Below, piece after piece: positions 44,071-52,666 of a DNA stretch of 64,000 bases. This stretch comes from Pseudonocardia sp. HH130630-07. GTDB lineage: Bacteria; Actinomycetota; Actinomycetes; Mycobacteriales; Pseudonocardiaceae. The DNA is taken from assembly GCF_001698125.1 (NCBI RefSeq), contig NZ_CP013854.1:310001-374000 (forward strand), given 5' to 3'. The notes under the pieces are model-generated. The model saw nothing but the letters and a program-made list of their open reading frames with translations, was not told the DNA's origin and ran no database searches. Position 1 is the stretch's first letter. Each line of letters opens with the position of its first letter. The translations under genes and the position numbers were made by a program.

Positions 44071-45036
44071 GTGCTCGATCCCGCACAGCTCTACCAGGTC
44101 GACCCGTCCGCACCACGGCTCGACGAGCCGGTGCTCGTCGTCGTGCTGGACGGGTTCGTCGACGCCGGCAGCGCCGGGGCGCTCGCGGTCGGGGCGCTCA
44201 CCGACGAACGCGAGACGACGCCGGTCGCGTCCTTCGACGTCGACCAGCTCATCGACTACCGGTCCCGCCGCCCCCCGCTGCGCTTCGAGACCGACCACTG
44301 GGCCGACTTCGACCCGCCGACGCTGGACGTCGTCGCGCTGACCGACACCGGGGAGACCAGCTACCTGCTGCTCGCGGGGCCGGAACCGGACAGCCAGTGG
44401 GAGCGGTTCGTCGCCGCGGTCGGCCTGCTCGTCGAACAGCTGGGGATCCGGCTGGTGGTCACCCTGCAGGGCATCCCGATGGCCGTCCCGCACACCCGCC
44501 CGATCGGCGTCACGGCGCACGCGACGCGGTCCGAGCTCGTCGAGGGCCACTCCCCCTGGTTCGCCAGCGCGGACGTCCCGGGCAGCGCCGCGGCGCTGCT
44601 GGAGTACCGGCTCGGCCAGGCCGGGCAGGACGCGATGGGCTTCGCCGTGCACGTCCCGCACTACCTGGCGCGCTCGGCCTACCCGCAGGCCGCCCGGGTG
44701 CTGCTGGACCACGCCGGTCTCGCCGCCGGCCTGTACCTGCCCACCGAGACGCTGACCAGGGCCGCCGAGCAGGCGGACACCGAGATCTCCGAGCAGATGG
44801 CGGAGTCCGACGAGGTCACGCAGGTGGTGAAGGCCCTCGAGGAGCAGTACGACCAGGTGGCCGCGGCCCGCGAGTCCGGGGACCTGACCGACGGGCTGGA
44901 CGGCGGCGAGCTGCCCAGCGGCGACGAGCTGGCCGCCGAGTTCGAGCGGTTCCTCGCCGCGGGCGGCGACGACAAGCCCGGCGGCAAGTCCGGGCGCGAC
45001 GACGAGCCGCCGCACGAGCCGCCCGCGCCGGCCTGA
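44071..45036 (+). CDS. PAC2 family protein (proteasome assembly chaperone-like)
   Basis: 321 residues of the actinobacterial PAC2 family: VLVVVLDGFVDAGSAGALAV, FDVDQLIDYRSRRPPLRFE, LLAGPEPDSQWERFVAAVGL, GIPMAVPHTRPIGVTAHATR and GFAVHVPHYLARSAYPQAA. An acidic coiled C-terminal tail follows (ALEEQYDQVAAARESGDL). It resembles archaeal/eukaryotic proteasome-assembly chaperones. Pseudonocardiaceae have proteasomes, but none of those genes are here. The start is GTG 44071 by ribosome site and conserved N-terminus. Confidence 0.92.
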   Translation: MLDPAQLYQVDPSAPRLDEPVLVVVLDGFVDAGSAGALAVGALTDERETTPVASFDVDQLIDYRSRRPPLRFETDHWADFDPPTLDVVALTDTGETSYLLLAGPEPDSQWERFVAAVGLLVEQLGIRLVVTLQGIPMAVPHTRPIGVTAHATRSELVEGHSPWFASADVPGSAAALLEYRLGQAGQDAMGFAVHVPHYLARSAYPQAARVLLDHAGLAAGLYLPTETLTRAAEQADTEISEQMAESDEVTQVVKALEEQYDQVAAARESGDLTDGLDGGELPSGDELAAEFERFLAAGGDDKPGGKSGRDDEPPHEPPAPA

Positions 45037-45061
45037 CCGGGCCCGCCGCCCTCGGCGGCGA

Positions 45062-47389
45062 TCAGAGCAGGTCGAGGGCGGCGGACACCACGGCGTCGGC
45101 GTCGAGGCCGTGGTGGGCGTACACCGACGCGAGGTCCCCGGACTGGCCGAACCGGGACACCCCGAGATGTGCGGCCGGCACCCGGTTGATCCCGGCCAGG
45201 AACGCCAGCGTGTGCGGGTGCCCGTCGAGCAGGGTGAGGAGCGGCGCCGCCCGGCGGGCCGGGAACGCCGACTCCAGGACCCACGGCTGTGCCTGCGGCC
45301 GGGCCGGGCGCCCGGCCCGGGCCTGGACGGCGTCGAACAGCAGCCCGGGAGCCGTCACGCAGACGACGTCGACGGCGTGCCCGTCCGCCGTCAGCCGGTC
45401 GGCCGCGGCGAGCGCCTCGGTCAGCAGCGGGCCCATCGCCGCGATCGTCAGGTCCGGAGCACCCGCGGCACGGCGCAGCGGGTAGGCGCCGGCGACGACC
45501 TGGCGGCGGCGCCGCTCCCGGGCGGCCGGGTCCGCCGGGATCGCGGCGAGCGTCTGGTCCACCGGACGGGTCGAGAGCCGCAGGTACGCCGACGTCCCGT
45601 CCGGGCGGCCCAGCCGGGCCAGCGACGCCAGCAGGGTCCACTCGACGTCGATCGCGAACGCCGGCTCGTAGGTCACGCACCCCGGCTGTTCCAGCCCGAC
45701 CGACGGCGTCGTGATCGACTGGTGCGCCCCGCCCTCGGCGGCCAGCGACACCCCGGACGGTGTCCCCACCAGGATGGACTGGCCGCCGGCGTAGATGCCG
45801 AACGACCACGGCTCCAGCGCGCGCTCGACGAACGGGTCGTAGAGCACCCCGATCGGCAGCAGCGGCTCGCCCCAGCGCGACCAGGTCGCGCCCAGCTCGC
45901 CGAGCGCGCCCACCAGGTTGCCCTCGGCGATGCCCAGCTCCAGGTGCTGGCCGGTCGGGCGCTCGCGCCAGTGCAGGATCGTCTCGGGATCGTCGTCGAA
46001 CCAGTCCCGGCGCTCGGCCGTCGACCAGACGCCCACCTTGTTGACCCAGCCGCCGAGGTTCGTCGACGACGACACGTCCGGGCACAGCGTCACCACCCGG
46101 CCCGCCGCACCGGGCGCCTCCCGGGTCAGGTCGAGCAACGCCCGGCCGAGCGCCGCCTGCGTGGTGGCCCGGCCGGACGGGGTCCGGCCGATGTCGGTGG
46201 GCAGCTCCGGGACCTGCGGGGTCACCACCGGGTCGCGGTGCAGCAGGCGGGCCGTCTCCGCGCAGCGGCGGGCCGCCGGCGAGCCCTCCGGGAGCGGCCG
46301 CCAGGGGTCCTCGGCGTCCGCGCCGACTGCGGCCGCCAGCTCGCGCAGCTGCGCGGCGTCGAGGATCGAGCCGTGGTTCTGCGGGTGCCCCGCGCTGGCC
46401 AGGCCGTGGCCCTTCACGGTGTAGGCCAGTACGACCGTGGGGCGCCCGTCGTCGATCCGCCCGAACGCCTCGGAGAGCGCGTCGATGTCGTGGCCGCCCA
46501 GGTTGCGCAGCGCGGCGAGCAGCGTCGCGTCGTCCAGCGTGGCGACCAGCTCGGCCAGTCCGGCGTCGCCGTCCGGGAGCCGGTCCCGGACCTCGGCGGC
46601 GTCGCAGCGCAGCAGCCGCTGGTACTCCGGGTTGCCCATGGTGTCGATCCGGGTGCGCAACGCCTCGCCGCCGGGGCGGGCGAAGAGCTCGTGCAGCAGC
46701 CGCCCGTACTTGACGGTGAGCACCTGCCAGCCGGCCGCGGCGAACATGCCCTCGATCCGGGGCGTCCCGATGGTGGGCACGACCCGGTCGAGCGACTGCC
46801 GGTTGAGGTCGACGACCCACACGACCTCGCCGAGCTCGGCGACCATCGGGTCCAGGATCGCCTCCCAGACCGCGCCCTCGTCCAGCTCGGCGTCACCGAC
46901 CAGCGAGTACTGCCGGCCGTGCGCGCCGTCGGCACCGCCGAAGTGGGCCGAGACGTACCGGCGGGCCAGCGCGCCCCAGATCGGGGCCGTCGCGCCGATG
47001 CCGACCGAGCCGGTGGAGTAGTCGACCGGATCGGGGTCCTTGGACCGTGACGGGTAGGACTGCAGCCCGCCGAACCCCCGCAGCGTGCCCAGGTAGGACT
47101 CGTCCAGCTCGCCGAGCAGGTGGTTGATCGCGTGCAGCACCGGCGACGCGTGCGGCTTGACCGACACCCGGTCCTCCGGGCGCAGGTGCCCGAACCAGAG
47201 CGCCGTCATGATCGTGACCAGCGAGGCGGACGACGCCTGGTGCCCGCCCACCTTCAGCCCGCTCGGGTCCCCCCGGCGGTTCGCCGCGTCGATGATCGCG
47301 GTGGACAGCCAGAGCACCCGCCGCTCGATCTCGGCGAGCACCTCCCGGTCGTCGGCCGGGATCGGGGTGTCGGCGGGGGCCGTGCTCAT
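45062..47389 (-). CDS. Thiamine-diphosphate enzyme, AceE/transketolase-like
   Basis: The 775-residue protein aligns in layout with homodimeric pyruvate dehydrogenase E1 and transketolase but is about 110 residues shorter than AceE. The ThDP motif reads LVGDAELDEGAVWEA then VVDLNRQSLD. Also present are GHQASSASLVTIMTALWF, KPHASPVLHAINHLLG, STGSVGIGATAPIWG, QHLELGIAEGNLVGALGELG and EGGAHQSITTPSVGLEQPGC (pyrimidine-binding domain). It probably decarboxylates a 2-oxo acid; the substrate is not fixed. No E2 or E3 is adjacent. It is divergent from an Lrp/AsnC gene, which likely regulates it. Confidence 0.85.
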   Translation of the reverse strand: MSTAPADTPIPADDREVLAEIERRVLWLSTAIIDAANRRGDPSGLKVGGHQASSASLVTIMTALWFGHLRPEDRVSVKPHASPVLHAINHLLGELDESYLGTLRGFGGLQSYPSRSKDPDPVDYSTGSVGIGATAPIWGALARRYVSAHFGGADGAHGRQYSLVGDAELDEGAVWEAILDPMVAELGEVVWVVDLNRQSLDRVVPTIGTPRIEGMFAAAGWQVLTVKYGRLLHELFARPGGEALRTRIDTMGNPEYQRLLRCDAAEVRDRLPDGDAGLAELVATLDDATLLAALRNLGGHDIDALSEAFGRIDDGRPTVVLAYTVKGHGLASAGHPQNHGSILDAAQLRELAAAVGADAEDPWRPLPEGSPAARRCAETARLLHRDPVVTPQVPELPTDIGRTPSGRATTQAALGRALLDLTREAPGAAGRVVTLCPDVSSSTNLGGWVNKVGVWSTAERRDWFDDDPETILHWRERPTGQHLELGIAEGNLVGALGELGATWSRWGEPLLPIGVLYDPFVERALEPWSFGIYAGGQSILVGTPSGVSLAAEGGAHQSITTPSVGLEQPGCVTYEPAFAIDVEWTLLASLARLGRPDGTSAYLRLSTRPVDQTLAAIPADPAARERRRRQVVAGAYPLRRAAGAPDLTIAAMGPLLTEALAAADRLTADGHAVDVVCVTAPGLLFDAVQARAGRPARPQAQPWVLESAFPARRAAPLLTLLDGHPHTLAFLAGINRVPAAHLGVSRFGQSGDLASVYAHHGLDADAVVSAALDLL

Positions 47390-47455
47390 GCGGGGTCTCC
47401 AGCTTCGTCGCCGCGGCGCAGGTTGCACCGCCAGCCCACCACCACCTACGACGTC

Positions 47456-47493
47456 TGCACAACCGATCCGCTCGGTACCGGGCAGACTGTGCA
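47456..47493. promoter_or_regulatory. Inverted repeat in the divergent Lrp/ThDP-enzyme promoter region
   Basis: TGCACA (47456-47461) and TGTGCA (47488-47493) are perfect 6-bp inverted copies, 32 bases centre to centre, in the 139-base region between the divergent genes. Lrp-type octamers bind repeated degenerate sites at such spacing, so this may be the operator of the adjacent regulator. Confidence 0.35.
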
Positions 47494-47528
47494 ACACGGA
47501 GCGGTCCCCACGACGAGAGGCGAGCAGA

Positions 47529-48125
47529 GTGCGCACCGGCGACGACGACGATGCCGGCCCCGCCGGCGGTACCGGCGGCAGCGACCGGGCCGGCCCCGCC
47601 GGTGACCGGCACGCGCCGCCGCGGGGCGACCTCGACGGCCACGACGCGCGGCTCCTGCTCGCGCTCGCCGAGGACCCGCGCGCGCCGGTCCTCGCGCTGG
47701 CCGAGCGGATCGGGCTGTCCCGCAACACCGTGCAGGCCCGGCTGGCCCGGCTCGACCGGCTCGGCGCGCTGGCGCCCTTCGAGCGGCGGGTCGATCCGGT
47801 CGTGCTGGGCTACCCGCTGGCGGCGTTCGTCATGGTCCGGGTGGTGCAGCGTGAGCTGACCGCGGTCGCGGACGCGCTGGACCGGGTCCCGGAGGTGCTG
47901 GAGGTGCACGGCATCTCCAGCGACGAGGACCTGCTGGTGCACCTGGTGGCCGCCGACGCCGACGACCTCTACCGGATCGCCGGCGCCCTGCTCGCGATCC
48001 CCGGGGTGGAGCGGACCTCGACGTCGCTGGTGATGCGTTCACTCGTCGGTTTCCGCACCGCCCCCCTGCTGCGCAGGCTGGCGCAGGGCGCCGTTCACCC
48101 GGGTCGCCTACGGTCGCCCCGATGA
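47529..48125 (+). CDS. Lrp/AsnC family transcriptional regulator
   Basis: 198 residues: an acidic disordered N-tail, then the AsnC-type HTH (LDGHDARLLLALAEDPRAPV, LALAERIGLSRNTVQARLAR, LDRLGALAPFERRVDP) and the RAM ligand-binding domain (AAFVMVRVVQRELTAVADAL, VPEVLEVHGISSDEDLLVHL). Divergent from the AceE-like enzyme, it probably controls that gene in response to an amino or oxo acid. GTG 47529 has GAGAGG upstream. The stop overlaps the following nuclease ATG (ATGA). Confidence 0.93.
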   Translation: MRTGDDDDAGPAGGTGGSDRAGPAGDRHAPPRGDLDGHDARLLLALAEDPRAPVLALAERIGLSRNTVQARLARLDRLGALAPFERRVDPVVLGYPLAAFVMVRVVQRELTAVADALDRVPEVLEVHGISSDEDLLVHLVAADADDLYRIAGALLAIPGVERTSTSLVMRSLVGFRTAPLLRRLAQGAVHPGRLRSPR

Positions 48126-48949
48126 GCGGTTACGACGCGGACTTCCTCGGTGTCCCGGCACCGATGCCCGCCGCCCCCGGCGTCGCGACGGTGCGGCTGG
48201 ACTACACCCACTTCTCGACCCTGCACCGGCCGGACCGCCGGCTCGCCGCGGCCACCGCCGTCGCGATCGACGGCGCGTCCCTGCGCGACCTGGAGCGGTC
48301 CGACGACTGGCGGCTCGACGACCGCCTGCCCGCGGAGCAGCAGGCCGGGCCGGAGATCTACTCCGGCAACGACCTCGACCGCGGGCACCTGGTGCGGCGG
48401 GCCGACCCGGTGTGGGGCGACCCCGCCGAGGCGGAACGGGCCAACTCCGACACCTTCCACTACACCAACGCGGCCCCGCAGGCGTCGTCGTTCAACCAGG
48501 ACCGCGAGCTGTGGCTGGGCCTGGAGGACTACCTGCTGGACAACGCGGGCGACCACGACCGCAGGCTCGCTGTGTTCACCGGCCCGGTGCTGGCCGCCGA
48601 CGACCCGGAGTACCGGGGGCTGCGCGTGCCGCGGGCGTTCTGGAAGATCGGCGGGTTCCGCACCGGTGGCGCGCTCGGCACCACCGGCTACCTGCTCGAC
48701 CAGACCCCGCAGCTCGGTGACCTGCAGGCCGATCCGGAACCGCCGCCGCTCGGGCCGTTCCGGACCTTCCAGGTCCCGGTCGCCCGGATCGCCGAGCTGA
48801 CCGGTCTCGATCTCGGCCCGCTGCTCGCCGCGGACCGGATGGCCGTCCCGGAACCGGTGCCCGCGGCGACGGCCGGCCGCGCGGTGCGCCTGCGCTCCTA
48901 CGCGGACATCACCGGGCTGAAGAGCGCACGACTACGGTCCGGGGAGTGA
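48122..48949 (+). CDS. DNA/RNA non-specific endonuclease (DRGH nuclease)
   Basis: A 275-residue beta-beta-alpha-Me nuclease with the core LDRGHLVRRADPVWG (catalytic His about 89), FHYTNAAPQASSFNQ (Mg-binding Asn region), LEDYLLDNAG, AVFTGPVLAADDPEYRG and PRAFWKIGGF. Extracellular nucleases of this family (NucA/Serratia type) have signal peptides; this one has none, so it stays in the cytoplasm or leaves by another route. No inhibitor gene is evident. It is coupled by ATGA to Lrp and by GTGA to the serine hydrolase. Confidence 0.92.
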   Translation: MSGYDADFLGVPAPMPAAPGVATVRLDYTHFSTLHRPDRRLAAATAVAIDGASLRDLERSDDWRLDDRLPAEQQAGPEIYSGNDLDRGHLVRRADPVWGDPAEAERANSDTFHYTNAAPQASSFNQDRELWLGLEDYLLDNAGDHDRRLAVFTGPVLAADDPEYRGLRVPRAFWKIGGFRTGGALGTTGYLLDQTPQLGDLQADPEPPPLGPFRTFQVPVARIAELTGLDLGPLLAADRMAVPEPVPAATAGRAVRLRSYADITGLKSARLRSGE

Positions 48950-50274
48950 CCGACCTGCTCCCCAGCACCCAGCGCGTCCTGCTCGCCCGCGTCGCCCGCG
49001 CCCAGCGCGACGGGCGGGTCCCGTCCCTGGTCGCGGGCGTCGTCCGGGACGGCGGCCTGGCCTGGCACGCCGGCCGGGGCGCGCTGCCGGCCGGCGCCGG
49101 GACCGACGACGTCCAGTACCGGATCGGCTCGATCACCAAGACCGTCTGCGCGGTCACCGTGCTGCGGCTGCGTGACGAGGGGCTGCTCGACCTCGACGAC
49201 CGCCTGGAACGGCACCTGCCCGGCACCCCGCTCGGCGACCGCACGATCGGCCAGCTCCTCGCGCACCTCGCCGGCGCCGGCTCGGAGAGCCCCGGTCAGT
49301 GGTGGGAACGCGCACCCGGCGGATCCCTGGAGGAGCTGGGCCTGTCCGACGCCGACCGGGTGCTCCCCGCCGCCCGCCGGTTCCACTACTCCAACCTCGG
49401 CTTCGGGCTGCTCGGCGAGCTGGTCGCCCGCCGCCGCGGCGCGCCGTGGTCCACCGTCGCGCGGGACGAGGTGCTGCTGCCGCTGGGCATGACCCGCACC
49501 TCGCCGCGCCCGCAGGCCCCGGCCGCGGCCGGGCTCGCCGTGCACCCGTGGGCCGAGCTGACCCTGCCCGAGCCGGAGCACGACGCCGGGGTTATGGCGC
49601 CGGCCGGGCAGCTCTGGTGCACCGCCCGCGACCTGGCCCGGCTCGGCGCGTTCCTGCTCGGTGACTCCGGCCCGGTGCTCGCGCCCGAGACCGTCGAGGA
49701 GATGACGCTGCCCGCGGGCATCGACTCGTCGTCGCCGGTCTGGGCCGGGTACGGCCTCGGTGTCCAGGTGCTGCGGGTCGAGGACGCCACGCTCGTCGGG
49801 CACGGCGGCTCGATGCCGGGCTTCCTCGCCGGGCTCTGGGTCGACCGTGCCGAGGGCACCGGCGCGCTGGCGCTGGGCAACACCACGGCGGGCCTGGACT
49901 CCGGTCTCGCGGCCCGGCTGCTCGCCGACCTGCGCGCGGCCGAGCCGCGGATCGTCGACGCCTGGGCGCCCGAGCCGTCGCCGGTCGACCCGGCGCTGCT
50001 CGGACCGTGGTTCTGGGGCCCGTCGCCCTACGCGCTGCGGGCGGTGCCGGGCGGGCTGCTGCACCTCGGCGGGCTCGGCCGGCCGGGGCGGGCCTCCCGG
50101 TTCCGCCCGGGCCCGGACGGCAGCTGGATCGGCCTCGACGGCTACTTCGCCGGGGAGACGCTGCGGATCGCCACCGACCACCTGTGGCTGGCCTCGTTCG
50201 TCTTCACCCGGACGCCGTACCCGGCGCAGGCGCCGGTACCGGGCGGCGTCGACGAGGCGGGCTGGCGTCCGTAA
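48946..50274 (+). CDS. Serine hydrolase, beta-lactamase/class C-like family
   Basis: 442 residues with the penicillin-binding fold. The SxxK nucleophile motif is IGSITKTVCAV (Ser 61, Lys 64), the YxN motif is FHYSNLGFGLLGELV, and the third box is HGGSMPGFLAGL. The core is followed by a C-terminal lipocalin-like domain of about 100 residues. There is no signal peptide. Such enzymes are esterases, DD-peptidases or amide hydrolases. The GTG start overlaps the nuclease stop. Despite the coupling, a functional link with the nuclease is unknown. Confidence 0.9.
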   Translation: MTDLLPSTQRVLLARVARAQRDGRVPSLVAGVVRDGGLAWHAGRGALPAGAGTDDVQYRIGSITKTVCAVTVLRLRDEGLLDLDDRLERHLPGTPLGDRTIGQLLAHLAGAGSESPGQWWERAPGGSLEELGLSDADRVLPAARRFHYSNLGFGLLGELVARRRGAPWSTVARDEVLLPLGMTRTSPRPQAPAAAGLAVHPWAELTLPEPEHDAGVMAPAGQLWCTARDLARLGAFLLGDSGPVLAPETVEEMTLPAGIDSSSPVWAGYGLGVQVLRVEDATLVGHGGSMPGFLAGLWVDRAEGTGALALGNTTAGLDSGLAARLLADLRAAEPRIVDAWAPEPSPVDPALLGPWFWGPSPYALRAVPGGLLHLGGLGRPGRASRFRPGPDGSWIGLDGYFAGETLRIATDHLWLASFVFTRTPYPAQAPVPGGVDEAGWRP

Positions 50275-50476
50275 AATCGGACATATCAGACTCCATGCGC
50301 GGCGATACCGAATCGCAACAGAGGTGTGCACCGCTCTGACCTGCAATGACCGTTCTGCGTGGTCCACTCCGTCACGACACCGTCGGGGGGTTTACCTACA
50401 CTCCCCGCAACGACGTGCGCACGCATGACCGTTGCTCTACCGGAGGGGGGAAGCGTCCGTAGGGGCGTGACCTGTC

Positions 50477-52339
50477 ATGACACAGGCTGAACCACGAGCG
50501 GAGTCCGGCGAGGCCGGAGCCGCGGGCGGTCGGTCACGTACCGACTGGACGATCTTCGGGGTGGGCGCGGCCGTCGCCGCACTCTTCCTGCTGTGGGGGC
50601 TCATCTCCCCCGACAGCCTGGGCGCCGCGTCGAGCGCCATGCTCGACGGGCTGATGCGCGGCGGCGGGTGGGGCTTCATCCTCGCCGCGACCGGTTTCGT
50701 CGCGTTCGCGCTGTTCCTCGCGTTCAGCAAGTTCGGCCGGATCAAGCTCGGCACCGACGACGAGAAGCCCGAGTTCCGCACGGTCTCCTGGATCGCGATG
50801 ATGTTCTCCGCCGGCATGGGCATCGGGCTCATGTTCTTCGGCGTGAACGAACCGCTCACCTTCTTCACCTCGCCGCCGCCCGGCTCCGCCGAGCCGGAGT
50901 CGATCGCCGCGCTGCAGGTGTCGATGGCGACCTCGCTGTTCCACTGGACCCTGCACCCGTGGGCGATCTACGCCGTCGTCGGCCTCGCCATCGCCTACTC
51001 CACCTTCCGCAAGGGCCGCCGCCAGCTCATCAGCCAGGCCTTCGTCCCGCTCATCGGCAGGCGCGCCGCCGAGGGCGGCGTCGGCAGGACCATCGACATC
51101 CTCGCCATCTTCGCCACCCTGTTCGGCTCCGCCGCCTCACTCGGCTTCGGCGCCTACCAGATCGGCGGCGGCATGCAGACCGTCGGCTGGGTCGACGGCC
51201 AGGTCGGCGCCCCCGTCCTCGCCGCCGTCATCGTCGTGCTCACCGCCGCGTTCGTCCTCTCGGCGGTCTCCGGCGTCGCCCGCGGCATCCAGTGGCTGTC
51301 CAACACCAACATGGTGCTCGCCGCGCTGCTCACCGTGTTCGTATTCGTCGTCGGCCCGACGGTGATCATCCTCGACCTGATCCCGACCACCATCGGTGCC
51401 TATTTCTCGCAGTTCTTCGAGATGGTCGGCCGCACCGAGGCCGTCGGCGGCGAGCCCATGCTCGAGTGGCTCTCCGGCTGGACGGTCTTCTACTGGGCCT
51501 GGTGGATCTCCTGGACGCCGTTCGTCGGGATGTTCCTGGCCCGGATCTCCCGGGGCCGCACCATCCGGGAGTTCGTCGGCGGCGTCATCCTCGCCCCGAG
51601 CCTGGTCTCGCTGGTCTGGTTCTGCGTGTACGGCGGCACCGCCATCACCCAGGTCCAGCAGAACACCACCGAGTTCTCCGACGACTCCAACGTCCAGCTG
51701 TTCCAGATGCTGGCCGCCTACCCGTGGGCGACCTTCACCGGCCTGCTGGTCATGCTGCTGGTGGCGATCTTCTTCGTCTCCGGCGCCGACGCCGCGTCCA
51801 TCGTCATGGGCACGCTGTCCCAGCGCGGCACCATCGAGCCCAGCCGCTGGGTGGTGATCTTCTGGGGTTCGGTCATGGGTGCGGTCGCCGTGCTGATGCT
51901 CGTCACCGGCGGGGAGAACGCACTCGACGGGATCCAGAACCTGACGATCCTGGTCGCCGCGCCGTTCGTGGTGATCATGGTGCTGCTGTGCTTCGCGCTG
52001 TACAAGGACCTCCGCCGTGACCCGGTGATCCTGCGCGAGCTGAAGGGCGCCGAGGTCATCGAGCAGGCGGTGGACTGGGCCACCGACAAGCACGGCGACG
52101 ACTTCTACGTGAAGGTCGGCGTGTTCCCGAAGGACTACTCCGAGGAGCCGTCCGACAACGGGTACGCCAACGGTCCCGGTACCGGCCCCGGTTACACGAT
52201 GACCGAGCCGGGCGAGGGCCCGTCGGCGTCCGAGGAGTCCGACGGGACGGACTCCGGGGACAAGGACGCGGGCCCGGCCGGGAGCACCGGCGACGGGGCC
52301 GCTCCGGCCCGCAAGGACAGCCCGGTCGGCGGCGACTGA
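50477..52339 (+). CDS. BCCT family betaine/choline/carnitine-type transporter
   Basis: A 620-residue transporter with twelve hydrophobic segments. The family signature segment FYWAWWISWTPFVGMFLARI is present, followed by SRGRTIREFVGGVILAPSL. Also present are FSAGMGIGLMFFGVNEPL (the glycine-rich helix 1 that forms the Na+/substrate site), LFHWTLHPWAIYAV, and a C-terminal hydrophilic tail of about 110 residues rich in Asp/Glu/Gly that may act in osmosensing as in BetP. The exact substrate (glycine betaine, choline or ectoine) is not determined. ATG 50477. The preceding 200 bases hold its promoter but no motif I can name. Confidence 0.95.
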   Translation: MTQAEPRAESGEAGAAGGRSRTDWTIFGVGAAVAALFLLWGLISPDSLGAASSAMLDGLMRGGGWGFILAATGFVAFALFLAFSKFGRIKLGTDDEKPEFRTVSWIAMMFSAGMGIGLMFFGVNEPLTFFTSPPPGSAEPESIAALQVSMATSLFHWTLHPWAIYAVVGLAIAYSTFRKGRRQLISQAFVPLIGRRAAEGGVGRTIDILAIFATLFGSAASLGFGAYQIGGGMQTVGWVDGQVGAPVLAAVIVVLTAAFVLSAVSGVARGIQWLSNTNMVLAALLTVFVFVVGPTVIILDLIPTTIGAYFSQFFEMVGRTEAVGGEPMLEWLSGWTVFYWAWWISWTPFVGMFLARISRGRTIREFVGGVILAPSLVSLVWFCVYGGTAITQVQQNTTEFSDDSNVQLFQMLAAYPWATFTGLLVMLLVAIFFVSGADAASIVMGTLSQRGTIEPSRWVVIFWGSVMGAVAVLMLVTGGENALDGIQNLTILVAAPFVVIMVLLCFALYKDLRRDPVILRELKGAEVIEQAVDWATDKHGDDFYVKVGVFPKDYSEEPSDNGYANGPGTGPGYTMTEPGEGPSASEESDGTDSGDKDAGPAGSTGDGAAPARKDSPVGGD

Positions 52340-52360
52340 CCGGTAGCGTCCGCAGCAGAC

Positions 52361-52400
52361 ACGGCGGCCGGGTATCCCTGCGGGGATGCCCGGCCGCCGT
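52361..52400 (+). terminator. Strong terminator after the BCCT gene
   Basis: The 18-base arms 52361-52378 and 52383-52400 pair with a single G-T mismatch around a TGCG tetraloop, 21 bases past the stop. The rest of the 327-base gap 52340-52666 holds the promoter of the next gene. I see nothing else in it. Confidence 0.8.
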
Positions 52401-52666
52401 CGTCGGTACGGGTGCTCCCGGACCGGCACCCGGCGGTGCGGGACACGCCGGGGAGCAGTGGACGGACCCGGACGGGCGGTGACACGGCGTCGACGCACGG
52501 TGAGTGGTGGGGAGTGACCCGCGCCCGTCCCGCTCGTTGCACCACAGGGGCTCCCGGTGTCCGGGGGCCCGCCCGCGCGGGAGATCATCACGGGTGGCGG
52601 CACCGGGGACGGAAGCCGGTAGTGGATCACCACCCCCTGACCGATCGGATGGAGGGACCTGACACA

